DNA of 64,000 nucleotides, taken from contig OX463842.1 in the NCBI GenBank assembly GCA_949825065.1, positions 32,024,582 to 32,088,581 on the forward strand. The letters are read 5' to 3'. The translations under genes and the position numbers were made by a program. Within the stretch, counting starts at the first letter, position 1; every line of letters starts with the position of its first letter. Positions 24,036 through 36,331 of this stretch are shown here, piece by piece. A model generated the notes under the pieces. It saw nothing but the letters and a program-made list of their open reading frames with translations. It made no database searches and was not told the origin of the DNA. The DNA is from Odontocerum albicorne (taxonomy: Eukaryota; Arthropoda; Insecta; Trichoptera; Odontoceridae).

Positions 24036-25164
24036 TGTACACATAATTAATTATCGCGTATCGTGGGCGTACCATATGAATTAATGAATTCACCAAAAAC
24101 ACCTCGTAAGCTATGCATTACGACAAAGTGATTTTTAAATTGTTCAGTCCTAAGTAACCCATTGAAAATATTTTTATTTCAAGTACTTTTTAATACTCCT
24201 AATATAGTTCAATTAATGTGTCAGCGCCTGAATGTCCAAACGAGATATTAGATATCTACAATGTTTGCTTGCTCTATTCCAACTTGATGTTTAATGTTTC
24301 CGAAGTTTATTTTAACCGCAAAATATGTAATTGTTACTTTAATAGTTCCGAAAGCTATTTGATCACTTGCGACAAAACTTGATTATTTTTTATTCCTTAG
24401 CTTAGAAAAGGAATATTTCAAGCACCTACGATTAAGGATATCTTACAAAACGGCAAAACATAAAATATGGTATTGTGATATTTATTGTTTTTTAATTTTT
24501 TACAGATTGTCAGAAAATAACATTAGTGTCTTTCAATTTTAATCATTTAAATTTAATAATATAATATAAAATACTTCCTACATTTTCATATATTATAGAA
24601 TTTAAATGATCATGAGATTCTGGCTGAAATGGCTTCATTGATTCAATAGTATATCCTTTTTTTTTTTTTTATAAAATAACAAATTAATGAAATTAATTTA
24701 TAGTTGGTTGATTTTATCAAATACATCGAATCAAAGGCGTTGGTAAATGAAATGTGTGGATCCCTTTTATCCATTAGGCAAATGATGTCAATCAGAATTA
24801 GATAGTCTATAATAATTAATTCTATCATTTCATTCATTAAATCAACGGACGTAACTCGTAAATGGGATGATTTGCAAGTATAAAGCCATACTATATGTTC
24901 ACTATAATTTACCATCGTTGTTCTCTATCCTCTGTCCCCTGTCCTATGAAGGCAGAGATTGTGGTTGACGCTGAAATAATTTTCCTGCTCTGAATTTTGC
25001 CTGAAACCGCCTCTCAGTCAACTCTTAGCCTGTTTTTTTTGCACAAACCCGTTACCTGATTAGACTCTAGCTTACGTATAGTGATTATTTAAGCGCACAA
25101 TCCAAATTATTCATTTAACTGTAGTCAATACTAACATAAATTCCCAGTATATTACTGAGTATTG
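24036..25164. other. Non-coding stretch
   Basis: AT-rich; nothing recognised. Confidence 0.45.
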
Positions 25165-25395
25165 AGACATTTGTGGCTTAAATACGAAACATAACATAAA
25201 TCTCTCACATGGGATTTTTGGGTTCGATTCTCGTTAGTGATAAATAAGTATGAATAAAAAAAATCACACTTACTTTTTACTCCATACACACATAAAGGCC
25301 TTTTCACATATTTTTGGCTGGTTGTTAAATCTTGCCCCAAGAAAAGCCGTCCCTTTCTATACAACACTAGTTATGTTGAATACAACGCGTAGCTC
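25165..25395 (+). mobile_element. SINE family A, degenerate copy
   Basis: B-box 'tgggttcgattctcg', middle 'cacttactttttactcc', then 'aggccttttcacatatttttggctggttg' in family order and a final 'gttgaatacaac'. The A-box is weak ('gtggcttaaat'). Confidence 0.6.
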
Positions 25396-25764
25396 AATAA
25401 TAGATGACTATAAATGTGTGATATGAAATAAGACAAGCGACTTCTGATGGCGATCCACCGGATACATTTTGGATATAGTACTTTTTTTAAGATACCTAAT
25501 AACTAGATGTAAAGGATAACAAAATCATCCGTGGAACTGCACTATTGTAATGTTTTACATTTAATACATTTTTATAGTTCCGTTTAGTGACTGAAGTGAC
25601 GCGTCTCCGTATTGCAACAATACTCGTACTTGCAAACAGTTTTATTTTTAGGTATCTACGAGTATGTTATATCAATTTCATTGCATTATTTCTTGTTTAT
25701 ATCTTTTCGTTTTAAGTACTATATATCTTTTCTTTCATTCATTTATATAGTATCCCTCAACATT

Positions 25765-25885
25765 TCTGAATTGACGTTGGGCATATTTAAGAGCGTGCCC
25801 AGGATATAACATTGTTTTCAACCACATTAATGGAGTCCTCGACCTTTAGAACCACTGGAGTAGACATGGAACTCGCATATCAGAC
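25765..25885 (+). repeat. Dispersed repeat family B, copy 5
   Basis: 'cacattaatggagtcctcga' and 'tttagaaccactggagtaga' followed by 'catggaactcgcatatc' match the family core; both outer thirds are lost. Confidence 0.65.
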
Positions 25886-25914
25886 TGGGACCATTTTTTA
25901 TTTAATTTTTTATA

Positions 25915-25965
25915 GGAATTGAACCCAAGATTTAATGACTTACTTTCTACATCACGGAGGTCATT
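25915..25965 (-). mobile_element. SINE family A head remnant
   Basis: Reverse-sense 'ggaattgaacccaagattta' (B-box side) and 'cacggaggtc' (5' end of the head), as in 60605-60672. No tail. Confidence 0.4.
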
Positions 25966-26002
25966 TTATATTTTCATTAATACTAATAATAATAAACAAA
26001 AA

Positions 26003-26285
26003 AAAATATATAGTGCCATTTATAGAGTAGACTCTCTTCAAGGGTCCACTTGGGTTTGAAACCCACTATTATTGACAGATTAAAACGTTTCAAAATAACA
26101 ATAAAATAAGTTAGGTTTAAGGATAGGAAGGCGGTGGCTGCGGTTATTTGACATGATATTTTCCCACGTCTACATACTCGTATGTTAAGAAAAACATGTC
26201 TAGTAAGAAAACCGCAAAAATCTTGCAAAGTGAAGCACAAAGAAATCTTTGTAGATCTTTCGATATGTGATAGTAACACATTCGG
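26003..26285 (+). repeat. Dispersed repeat family D
   Basis: 'agtgccatttatagagtaga', 'ctcttcaagggt', 'aaggataggaaggcggtgg', and 'aagaaaaccgcaaaaatctt' shared in part with 10532-10720 and 54908-55075. Contains TACTCGTA at 26175-26182. Confidence 0.6.
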
Positions 26286-27035
26286 ATTTAGGTGGTGTAT
26301 TGTATGTTAATACTGAAGGTTTCAACCATCAGGTTATTTCCCAGTTCTCTTTTAGTTTTAGCGCTTTCTGGCTTTACGATGATCCTCATATACAAAGCTT
26401 TATTCGCCTACATTTTATATGCTATTAGTTCTTCTTAAATTAATAAATAATTTCAACCACCAAAAAAGTTGTATACTTGCATGTGAAAAAAACTGACATA
26501 TAACAATTTATGTCAACATTAAAGTTTAATGATGAGAATTTAAATATTAAATCAGAAATGTAGTTTCGTTCTACGTTGGCCGAAGTTTCGGCGATGTTTT
26601 TTTATATCAGCCTCAGGATGAATACTGCAATTCTTTCATTTAAGCCAACTTGACATGCCAACAATTCGGAAAAAATCGTTTTAAACTGTAACATACACGC
26701 GTTTATTTTGGGGTATGCAGAGAGGACATACCTCAATGCCTTTTTATCTATACATACTGGTCTCGTTTCGTCAATATTCATACATATCGTCATACATGCA
26801 TTCTGTTTCATACATCTTTCTGGCGCTGTATTTATTTTAGACACATATACGAGTATTGGTTTCGTAAATCTTTCACAACATTAAAAATTCCATTGTGGCC
26901 AAACCACTACGATTCGTTTATTTTATTTATTTTGCTTATATCATTCATCTCTAATAAACAAATAACTTTTGTTTGATATTTTTTTACTGTGTCAAACATA
27001 TACAATAGTAATACTCGTATCAGATATTAAATTTT
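26286..27035. other. Non-coding stretch
   Basis: No gene recognised. 'gccgaagtttcggcgat' with 'cctcagg' near 26580-26620 resembles words seen in Penelope-like 3' regions, but this is too short to call. Confidence 0.4.
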
Positions 27036-27039
27036 TTTT

Positions 27040-28565
27040 TATTTATTTATTTTACACATGATAAGAAATATATATAATTTGCGAAAAAAAACAACAGGTC
27101 AGTTAATTAGGACACATAATTTTAATGGATCTGGGTTTGTTGTCTTTCATTTGTCGTGTCCCCAGTAAACTAGGCTTTTGCCTGTATCTCACTGAGGACA
27201 TACAGCATGAAAAAATAAATCGATACTTCTTTCCGATTTTGGATTATATAAAACCGCGTTGTACATTCTCATCAACCTGACAAACAGTGACACTCAATTA
27301 CATATGTATACATTACGCGAAACCAAACTCCTCACCCTTCATCACTCCTATCATACTATACTCCTTCATTACATACCAAAAACATTAATTTCACAATATA
27401 CCGCACACAAACATAAAACAAACAAAAAAAATACATGTATATAAAAATATAAATATAAAACAAGAAAAAAAAACACCACACTCAAGAGCTCACACAAACC
27501 TCTGCCACAAGTCATTCCTCTTGCAAGCCCAAGTACTCAAACTCCTGTCGCAATAACAATCACGCTCCGATCGACTGCCCAAACTGTTTTCCTCCCTTTA
27601 CCTTTATTGAATTCGGCACCCCATTGTATGTCATGGCAGCTTAACAGGCATATTGCCTTTGGGCAAAATATGTTTTTACCCTACGGATGGTGAACATTTG
27701 ATCAGTTGCCATGCGTGTCATGTGTCTCTGCTGAGTCTGCATCTCCTTTCCTCTCGATGATAGTGCCAGATAATGGATTTGAGATGTGAATTGGCTATGT
27801 TCAGGACCCGATACTCCTTGAAAAGCTCCGCTGTGGGATACCGGGCGGGAAGTTTATTAATTATTTTCCCAATAAATTTTTGGGAAACCTGCAATATGTG
27901 TTTTTGGGTTAAAGTGCATCCCCCCAAACTGATATACCGTAGGAAAGTGCTGACTGACATAAGGCGAAGTATATACTTTTAAGAATATTTTCACTGAGTA
28001 CATTTCGAATCATACGGAATATGTATCCTTGTTTTCTAATTTTTGTGCTCAAAGCGTTAATATGGATCTTCCAGCGAATAAACTGATCAACAAAAACTCC
28101 AAGGTACTTTATACTATCAACCCTTTCCAAAGAAACACAACTACATTCAGGCAAGGGTGAACAAGTGTGCAGTGTAATGTTTTTATTTGTAGGTGCTTGA
28201 GTTCTTGTAGAGTTGCTAAATGTGATGCATTTAGTTTTTTGGGAATTTAGAGTCAATAAATTTGAGTCCATCCATTCTTTAACTACACGTAATTCTTCGC
28301 TTGCCTTTGAAAATACATGATTCCATGTTCTGCCCTCGAACAGAATAACCATATCATCCGCAAAAGTAACAATCTTACCCCTGATAAAAAGGTTACACAA
28401 CTGATTGACATATATCAAGAACAATATAGGTCCCAGAACCCTACCTTGGGGTACTCCGAATCTCACAAAAAGAGGCACACCAAATACTATACACTATCAC
28501 CCAATTTAACTCTCTGAGTCCTACCAGATAAGTATTAATGATATTCAACCCATAATATTTTTATC
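27040..28565 (-). pseudogene. CR1-like non-LTR retrotransposon, 5'-truncated
   Basis: Minus-strand frame 28478-27909 encodes the back half of a reverse transcriptase: FGVPQGRVLGP (motif B region, residues 7-17), VTFADDMVILFEG with the catalytic FADD at residues 39-42, a WMDSNLLTLNSQKTKCITF thumb-proximal motif, then YLGVFVD and SYGISVWG. The preceding domain (28565-28480) is readable in another frame as LNIINTYL...REL. After a frameshift near 27940 the frame continues as GCTLTQKHILQVSQK to about 27720. The 3' region runs to a T-rich tract at 27035, i.e. an A-rich tail on the coding strand. The endonuclease and first RT motifs are missing, so it is dead on arrival. CR1-like is my best clade guess. 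Confidence 0.85.
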
Positions 28566-28569
28566 GCAT

Positions 28570-29029
28570 TTGTCCTTTTCTTATCACACCCTATCAATAG
28601 CTAGGTGTTGTTTCCATACATAAATATTGATAATAGCACCCCATTGTGCACGTTTACGCGATTTATTTATTAGCAAAAATTGTACTTTTTGCAGCATTGA
28701 CCTTATTACCTACATGCAACAAACCATATTTTAATATGTTTAACAATATTTGTGTTTTCTTAATAACTATATATGTTTTACTTATCCTTGAATATCTGAA
28801 GGCAATTTTATGCCCCATTGCCTTGTAAATATCATTACAAGAGATCAGTCATGAAAATGTTCAACATTTTCTAGCAGAATATCAATATTGCGTGGACAGG
28901 AATAACCCACTTTTTACACTGAATTAAATCACACATCGACAATGAGGTGTTCAATATACCATAATACTCGTACATGGCCATTGAGGTCGTTTCTACTAGG
29001 TTCTTGATAGGGTTGTCATTTTAACAGTA
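28570..29029. other. Non-coding stretch
   Basis: AT-rich; nothing recognised apart from TACTCGTA at 28965-28972. Confidence 0.45.
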
Positions 29030-29245
29030 TGGTATTTTATTTACACTTTCGTTGTATAAAGTACATATCCTGGCTAGTTTATTGCGATGTGGCAATTTAT
29101 TTCAATCAGCCAGAAGTATATATGACAGGGTTCGTACTTGAAAACAAGGAAGAAACGTTTTTTTTCGATTCGGGCCAATTAATCGCACTCACAACCCCAG
29201 GGCTGGAAGACTTCCATCTTGCCAACTGGGCTACGAAAGTTGTTA
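29030..29245 (-). mobile_element. SINE family A copy
   Basis: The tail in reverse sense opens 'ttacactttcgttgtataaa' and 'tggctagtttattgcgatgtggcaat'. The head reads in reverse as B-box 'ttaatcgcac' and A-box complement 'gccaactgggctacgaaag'. It ends about 90 bp before the Tc1/mariner-like element. Confidence 0.8.
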
Positions 29246-29336
29246 GTGGAGAGTTTGGTGTTAAAACCTTTATTTCTTGATCAGACACCCGGAAGACAGG
29301 TTAATTACCGTTTGACCACGGTGGTCGTTGTATATA

Positions 29337-29868
29337 GGGTGTCCCATAAGTAGTGAATCATACTTAGGGCGATGATAGATTGGGTCAAGATGCACCAGAA
29401 TATCAAAACTTGACCTCAGTAAAAACCTTACCGTTTTAAGTTATTTGGACTTATGTAAAATTTCGTAAAATCCCTACCTTGTATCAGATTTTTACTGCGT
29501 TATGTACAAATGACTTTTTTTGTATTTTTTTTAAATACCTTTGAATAGTAGCCTTATCTATTGCATACAAAATGATTTCCAAAATTATTAGGGGCGTACA
29601 AAAAATTTACTTAAAAAATAAAAAAAATCTTAATTAAAATTTTTACGCTAAACTTTGGCCTTCTGTGGTAAAAAAAAATTGTGTTGGGTATTTCCAGTAT
29701 ACTACTTTAAAAAGATGCTCATTCAATAGAGGTTTCAGAATAGTGCCACACTACTACATTTTTTTTTACGGAAAACGAAAAAATACTATTTTTTATTCAA
29801 AAGAGGCTGATTCTGACCAAAGTTCAAGTGAAAGGTATTAATTCAAAATCTACTTTGTTTTGTTTCTG
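29337..29868 (+). repeat. Left terminal inverted repeat
   Basis: Pairs with 31472-32001. Matching landmarks include 'agattgggtcaaga', 'cagtaaaaacctt', 'gaggctgattctgacc' (opposite strand 'ggtcaaaatcagcccc') and 'ttcaagtgaaaggtatta'. Confidence 0.9.
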
Positions 29869-30289
29869 TCACATGTTAACTGTTGTTTTTCTTGTTAGCA
29901 ATGTCTAATTATAACGCAAGATTCCACTATCTACCACCGACCGGTTCAAACCAAACAAAAGGGGAGATAGAGATACCAATTGGCGTCCATTTTCTATCTC
30001 GCTCTTTTTCGTGTCAAAACTTGTAAACCTTGACTTGAGCAGTACGATATCTGACGCTGTGTGCGTTGCATCTCCTTTCTTGCAAGTTATTGTTTTCATA
30101 CCTACTGTTTTTTGCTTTGGACCCGGACTTTGTTTTGCCTATCGATTTGGACTTGTGTGAACTTAATATTTTGGCGTTCCCCTGAATTATGTTGTGCTTA
30201 TCTACTTGGTCTTTTTTGTGATCATAACGACCTGACTTCCTCTTTAACCCTTTGCATCCTGTGGTGACAAGCAACTATTACCTACTAAT

Positions 30290-31377
30290 ATGGCAAACCG
30301 GAATTTTGGGTATACTCCACGTGAGTATGCCGAAATGCATTTAACTTATGGTGAAGCTGGTCGTAGTGCCAGAGCAGCAGCATCACTTTACGTTTCCCTA
30401 ATCGCAGGCATTCTAACTATGGTGTGTTCATCGGAACTCACAACGCGTACATGGAAGTCAGAATCCCTGGCCGACGTGGTCGTGAAGGACGGTCTCAAAC
30501 TATCCATGATGATACAATTTTGCAGGAAAGGGAAGAATACTCATCAACTTCCGTGCGGATGATCCAACAGCGTATGGATATACCAAAAACTACCGTGCAC
30601 AGATTTAAAAAAATATATAGATTTCATCCCTACCACATTTAACGCGTACAGACCCTGCTACCAAGAGACTGTCATATGCACAAAGAGCCCGATTTTGCCG
30701 CCAAATGTTGCAAAAACACCAAGAAGATCCTGACTACTTAAATAAAGTTTTATGGAGTGATGAATCTGTCTGCAGAAGAGATCGCTTCATGAACCTACAC
30801 AATATTCATAGCTCGCAGCTTCAAAACCCATACGAGATGAGTATCGATCGGTCCCAGTATCAGTTTAAAATAAATCTGTGGAACGGTATCTGCAATGGGA
30901 AAATCTTGGGCCCAGTCGAGCTGCCACCAACACTAATCTCTGACAATTATTTGGAGTTTATGGAAGAACAACAGCCATTCCTCCTCGAAGATGCTGCTCT
31001 AGAACTACGGCGTACAATGTGGTGTCAGAATGATGAGTGCCCTGCGCATTATGGCTGACAAGTAAGAGCCTACTTGGACAACGCGTACCGTGGGCGATGG
31101 ATTGGTCGTCTTGGGACTTTCTCAATTCTGTAGCCTCCTCGGTCACCTGACCTTATTCCTCTGGATTATTTTTATAGGGGCTGTCTAAAAGATAATGTTT
31201 ACCATAAAGCCATTCGCAACGAGGTTGAACTGCGTCAACGAGTGAATGCGGCATCCCGTGAAATTTCGATGCTCAGTTTGAGATTGCTAAAGCGATCATT
31301 TTCGAGGAGATGCCGAGCTTGCACCAAGCCAAGAGGATGACAATTCGAGCATCTCTTGTAAAATTTATTGAATAAAG
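30290..31377 (+). pseudogene. Tc1/mariner-like transposase, frameshifted
   Basis: The N-terminus YTPREYAEMHLTYGEAGRSA is the opening of a widespread arthropod mariner-superfamily transposase group, followed after a frameshift (about 30410) by GRRGREGRSQ and a HTH region TSVRMIQQRMDIPKTTVHRF. The catalytic domain is readable as VLWSDES (first Asp, codon 30759-30761), INLWNGICNGKILGP, then WCQNDECPAHYG (second Asp, 31032-31034; consensus would be HDGAPAH), and PPRSPDLIPLDYF (third Asp, 31149-31151). Spacing between the second and third Asp is 38 residues as it stands, probably altered by indels. Stops lie at about 30640, 31058 and 31130, so the gene is dead. The enzyme would cut and join element ends in the nucleus. 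Confidence 0.9.
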
Positions 31378-31471
31378 CAATTTTTTTACATTTCAATTTG
31401 TTTTTCGTTCATCATCATCATTAAATTAAATCACACAAACTTGCACATTAATGCTACAATAGGCGCGCTAC

Positions 31472-32001
31472 GAGAAACAAAATGAAGTAGATTTTGCATT
31501 AATACCTTTTACTTGAACTTTGGTCAAAATCAGCCCCTTTTGAATAAAAATAGTATTATATCATTTTTTGTAAAAAAAATCTAGTAGTGTTGCACCATTC
31601 TGAAATCTCCATTAAATGAGCAACTTTATAAAGTAGCATTTTGGAAATGCTCAGTACATTTTTTTTTACCACAGAAGGCCCAAGTTTAGTGTAAAAGAAA
31701 TAATAAAGATTATTTTGACTTTTTAAGTAATTTTTTTGTACACCCCTAATCATTTTGGAAATCATTTTGTATGCGGTAGATAAGGCAGCTATTCAAAGGT
31801 ATTTTAGATTTTTATTTTAAATACAAAAAAGGTAATTTGTACACAACGCAGCAAAAAATCTGATGCAAGGTAGAAATTTTACAAAAGTCCGAAAAACTTA
31901 AAAACGGTAAGGTTTTTACTGAAGTCAAGTTTGGATATTCTGGTAGGTCTTGACCCAATCTATCAGCGCTCTAAGTATGATTCACTATTACGGGACACTT
32001 G
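31472..32001 (-). repeat. Right terminal inverted repeat
   Basis: Complement of 29337-29868, with small indels. Ends 'gggacacttg' followed by TATA. Confidence 0.9.
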
Positions 32002-32037
32002 TATAAAATTTAAAATATACATTTTTTAATAAATGTC

Positions 32038-32243
32038 ATCGTGTTATTGTACACTTTGCTGAATGGTATCTGGCGGGCCTATTTTTACGATAAAAACTCT
32101 TTCAACTAATCAGAAATATTTTAAGAGAGCTTATAAGAAAACCAGACTGTAACAATTAAAAAAAATGCGGGTGTCAGGGGATATCGAACCCGCAACTCCA
32201 AGATTGAAAGGCAATCGTTTTACCGATTAGGCCACCGAAGTCA
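32038..32243 (-). mobile_element. SINE family A copy
   Basis: Reverse-sense tail ('gttattgtacactttgctga', 'tggcgggcctatt'), the 'aaaaccagactg' middle, and a well kept head: B-box complement 'gatatcgaacccgca' and A-box complement 'taccgattaggccaccgaag'. Lies 37 bp beyond the transposon end. Confidence 0.85.
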
Positions 32244-33077
32244 TTATTTTTAACTTAACATTTGGTAACCCTATATAAGTAAGTATGTGTATAATACATC
32301 GGTTTATACATTGAGAGAGGCATGAACCAGGATAGTTCAATCGTGATTCAATAGTCGATTACAGAAATCAAATGGTCCGATGCGTATCAGTGGGACGTAT
32401 AACGCATCCGCGCTTCCCCTTTGTGTAAATTAATCAAAGCTCTCTCATCGGCAGGAACAATCAGCGGACTATATTGTAAACTTCGTAGCTATTTTGGCAA
32501 GTTAAACATACTACCGTACAGCCATTATTCAAACATTGCAAGTAAAACAAGGTTTAAATTATTATTAGACCAGATAAATATACAAGTATGTATGCACGTA
32601 TATACAATCAAATACTGTTGACAAACAACGTTTATAGAATAATTTCAATTTCGTTGTCACTAGTTTGATAGATGTACTATATTTGGATTCCAGTTGATTG
32701 AATTTTTGTTGTTATTGAACATATCTTAAGAGGCGCGGTTTATTTGTAAGGATAATTTATCAGAAAGAGCCATTTAATTTTGATTGGAATGAAATGAACC
32801 ATCGATATATAAAAAAACGGTGCAACGAATTATATTTTTTAACGTCATAACATACGTCTCAAAAAATCAATTGTTTTAATTTTTGTTTAACCATATCAAT
32901 AATGTTCTCAGTTGTCATTGATAGTCAATTAAAAGTTTGAAATAGTTTTTTTTTTCATAGTATGTTTTTTTAACATTTTTGTCAAATTATATAGTATTAC
33001 ACAAACATGTTTTGCTATAATATAATATATTATACTGACATTTTAACCATAGTAAATTACATTACCATTTTTGTTTT
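32244..33077. other. Non-coding stretch
   Basis: AT-rich; nothing recognised. Confidence 0.45.
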
Positions 33078-33200
33078 AGTATTATACTTTTGTTGTATAC
33101 ATTATAACTTAGTTTATTGCAATGTGATGAGAAAGATGTTAAAGAGGACTTTAGTGAAATCCAGAGTTGAATATTTTTTTAAATCGGGGTTCTAATGGGA
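33078..33200 (-). mobile_element. SINE family A, internally deleted
   Basis: 'tattatacttttgttgtata', 'tagtttattgcaatgtg', then directly 'gagaaagatgttaaagagga' and 'tagtgaaatccagagttgaat'. The tail and middle are joined by a short deletion and the head is reduced. Confidence 0.65.
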
Positions 33201-33319
33201 TATAATATGTTACAATATATAAAGTTTCATTAGTATATTTAAATAAAAAAGTTACCTCAGTACATTCAATTAATATTTTTGCTTTTTTTGTTTTATTATA
33301 TATTGTGTTTTGCTATTTT

Positions 33320-33410
33320 TTAAGATTGTTGTTGTTATATACCGTTTTGAATTGTTGTTATGTTATATACAGTTTTGAATTGTTGTTATGTTATATACAG
33401 TTTTGACATC
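33320..33410. repeat. ~30-bp tandem array, 3 units
   Basis: Three units of 'ttgttgttatgttatatac' followed by 'agttttgaa', the first unit slightly shorter. Confidence 0.85.
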
Positions 33411-34526
33411 TTATATTTTATAAACATTCTTCCCATAGTTTATTTCGTTAACATTTTGCCCTGGTGTATTAAATTAATTAATTATTTAATTTTTAAATTA
33501 ATGGTACAATAAATTAACATTTTTCCCATAGTGTATAATATTTTATTTTATATTCTGTACTTAAATAATATCTATTATAACACATATAAAAAACATTACA
33601 TATTTATCGTTATACACTAAATATTTGAAGACAGAATTGACGTGTTTATATTGAATCAAAAACATGTTAAAATAAGAATGATTAGGGATTAAGTTCAATA
33701 CAATCGTTTTTAAAGAATTGCTGACTAACCTAACAAATACGAACAATTTAATATGATAAACAAAAAAAATTGTCTGTCTAAAACCAATAATATTTATTTT
33801 ATACAAACAAAACGAATTTAACTAAAGTAAATAATAAATCGCAATGAACACTAAAGTAAAATTTTATTTAAAATATTGTATGTTGAACGAGAGTAAAAAT
33901 ATTCTGATTGAAAGTTTTTAAGGTAAAACAATATGATTTTTTCAGTATTTTTATTTTTTACAAAATAAAAAGAAAACCAAAAATTAATAATATTAATCAT
34001 ATTTTAAATGACCATAGAAACTCATTTGTGCGTAATTTGGTTTGTGACATAACAACTACCGATGAAATTTATCAGCCGCATTTGTTCATCTAACCACGTA
34101 CGACTTTATACGTACAAGTTCGCTTTGTCAGTTTTTATGTTAACGTTTATTGAACGTTTTTAATTGTTTTACTGAAAGTAGTGCGTTGCTTGTACTTTAT
34201 TGCCCAAATGCGTAATAAATTTTTTACAATATCAAATAAGATATTTATTTGCATACCTTACGAGGAAAAGTTATGTAATGCAATGAAAAGATGTTTAAAA
34301 AACAAATTAAATAGCAAAAAAAAAACATTTTGTCTAGATGGATAAGTTAATCGACCAATAGTTGTACTTTTATTTTACAATAAATTCAGCGGACATATTT
34401 TAAATAAAATGTCTTCACAACGAACAAGAACACTCTTTGCCGCCGAGTAACCTGACAAATATAATATAATGATGTCGTAGTCACGAATCAATAACGACGT
34501 GTTTTCAATACTTTTTGGTTTCATAC
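33411..34526. other. Non-coding stretch
   Basis: Very AT-rich; nothing recognised. Confidence 0.45.
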
Positions 34527-34720
34527 ACTATGTGTCCTAGTTAGTAAGACACCTGTCTTCCAATCTGAAGATTTTGGGTTCAATATCTGTTGGTAGACAT
34601 TATTAAAAAAAAAATCTGATTTACACTTTAGTCCTCTTTAACGTCTTTATTGTTGGTTGTAAGATATTACCACATGGCAATAAATCCACCAGGTTGTCTT
34701 GAAAACGAAAGCTTAATAAG
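34527..34720 (+). mobile_element. SINE family A copy
   Basis: Head 'cactatgtgtcctagttagtaagacacctg', B-box 'tgggttcaatatctg', tail 'attaccacatggcaataaat' and 'ccaccaggttgt'. Confidence 0.85.
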
Positions 34721-35868
34721 AAAATCATAATATAAATAGGCCAAAACCCGTATGGTTGTCGCCAAATAAAGAATACGAGAATTAAATTTTGAATACAAGA
34801 GAGCGAGAGAGGAACACTTCGAAACAGATAGAAATTATACTGAACAAACCGGTGTAAAAGGGGACGATGCCAATTAATTTTCAATTGTTATTCATTAAAT
34901 AATTCATTTGTTTCCTATTATATTAAACCTTATGATTACTTGTGTTTATTTATCTTATGGTCTTTTTTTGAATGCAGACAATTATATGTGGTTTTTTCAA
35001 GATGTCGGAAACGCGAAAACATTAAAGTCAATATATCTGAAACGAGTCTTCAAGGAAAACTTTATCAACGATTTAAATTGAACAACAGTAATGTTTATAC
35101 ACAAAACATCGTGTATAAAGAGATGTTTGAGAATTAAATAATTCATCAATCAAGATGTACCTTTTTTATTTTAAACTTTAAACATTAATGAACCAAAACA
35201 AAATTGTTTTGATCTTGCTCCATTCGGTATTTCAAAAACGTATAATTTGTTTTACTTCCGTGAATATTTCACGGGTTGCAACTAGTATTTATAGTTAAAG
35301 CATTGACACTGTGGAGGTTTCAAGACATTGTAATTTGTTTTATAAAACACTGGAATAAACAGTGTTTGATAAAACATATTACAAACAGAAAATATTTATT
35401 TAATATACAAATTATTATAACTTTTTTCCTTTAGGCTGCAAAAAAAACATTTTCCCTGGTGAAATAAGGTTGTTTCTTTTTCAAGTTAATGATTACTGTT
35501 TTTTTATAATATTAACAAAATTACAGGAATGTTCATACCCACGCAATTCACAGAAAAGCTATCATATGAGTAATCAGATATATAGAAACCATATGCCCAT
35601 GAAAGATCTTGGACTTGTTGCACCCACATAGTAGAATATAAGTGAAATGGATCGCACTATAATCATGGGGGCTAGTAACACATGGCCCAACCACAAGGCG
35701 TCAGTGAGATGCAAAGAAATAATTGTATATAGTATACGAGTATGAGGAATACATTCATTTTACTTAAGTTTAGAAAAATATGCATTAGCAGAAATTTCTT
35801 AGAGAAAACTCTTTGTAGATCTATGAAAATGGGAAAAGAGAACCAACATGTGTAATTACCACCAAGGG
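34721..35868. other. Non-coding stretch with weak family D match
   Basis: 35690-35835 has weak similarity to family D ('tttcttagagaaaactctttgtagatct' region) and holds TACGAGTA at 35735-35742. No gene recognised. Confidence 0.4.
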
Positions 35869-36331
35869 TCAAAAGTTTCAGGCCTAAACAAGCATGAGCG
35901 TGTATAGACGGGTACCACAGTCAGCCACGTCCTTTGCATATCCACACGATGTTTCAGTTAAAATTTGAAACCTCCACCCTCAATAGTGTATGTCAACAAC
36001 AGCCAATAGAAGACGTGTTGTTTCGTTATATTTTGAAATGTTAAAAATGTAATATTGCGCGGTTATCAAGTTTTTTTTAAAATAAGGGAAAAGTCCGGCA
36101 GAAATTAAACGAAGTTTTTATGTTGACGTATCTTAATTTCCGTCGGACTTTTCCATTCATTCGAAAGAAACTTGATAACTGCGGCATATTAAACTTTTAA
36201 CATTTCAGAATATAACGAAACAACACGCTTTCTTTCGACTCTAGTTGACATGCTACTGAAGATAAAAGTTTCATATGTTAACTGTAACATCGCCTTACCA
36301 TACGATGGGCGTTCAGACTGAAAACTTTTGA
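35869..36331. mobile_element. Foldback MITE, 463 bp
   Basis: The two halves are near-complementary. Outer ends TCAAAAGTTTCAG and (complemented) TCAAAAGTTTTCAG. Strong inner arms include 'gtgttgtttcgttatatt', 'tgaaatgttaaaa', 'gttatcaagttt' and 'ggaaaagtccg', closed by a short centre near 36110-36130. No coding potential and no clear target duplication, so the superfamily is undecided. Confidence 0.8.

Larger units (their letters stand above)
29337..32001 (+). mobile_element. Tc1/mariner-superfamily transposon with ~530-bp TIRs
   Basis: A complete 2.67-kb element. Its outer ends are GGGTGTCCCATAAGTAGTGAA at the left and, complemented, CAAGTGTCCCGTAATAGTGAA at the right. The inverted similarity continues inward to about 29868 and 31472. 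Both ends abut TATA, consistent with TA target use. Between the arms is a decayed transposase (30290-31377). Long arms on a mariner-superfamily element are unusual; typical arms are under 100 bp. The relative conservation of the arms and their AT-rich inner part suggest the two arms have diverged only modestly. Confidence 0.9.

Noticed and set aside
32150..32243. tRNA gene on the minus strand
   Set aside because: Same SINE head with the SINE tail attached; no acceptor stem.
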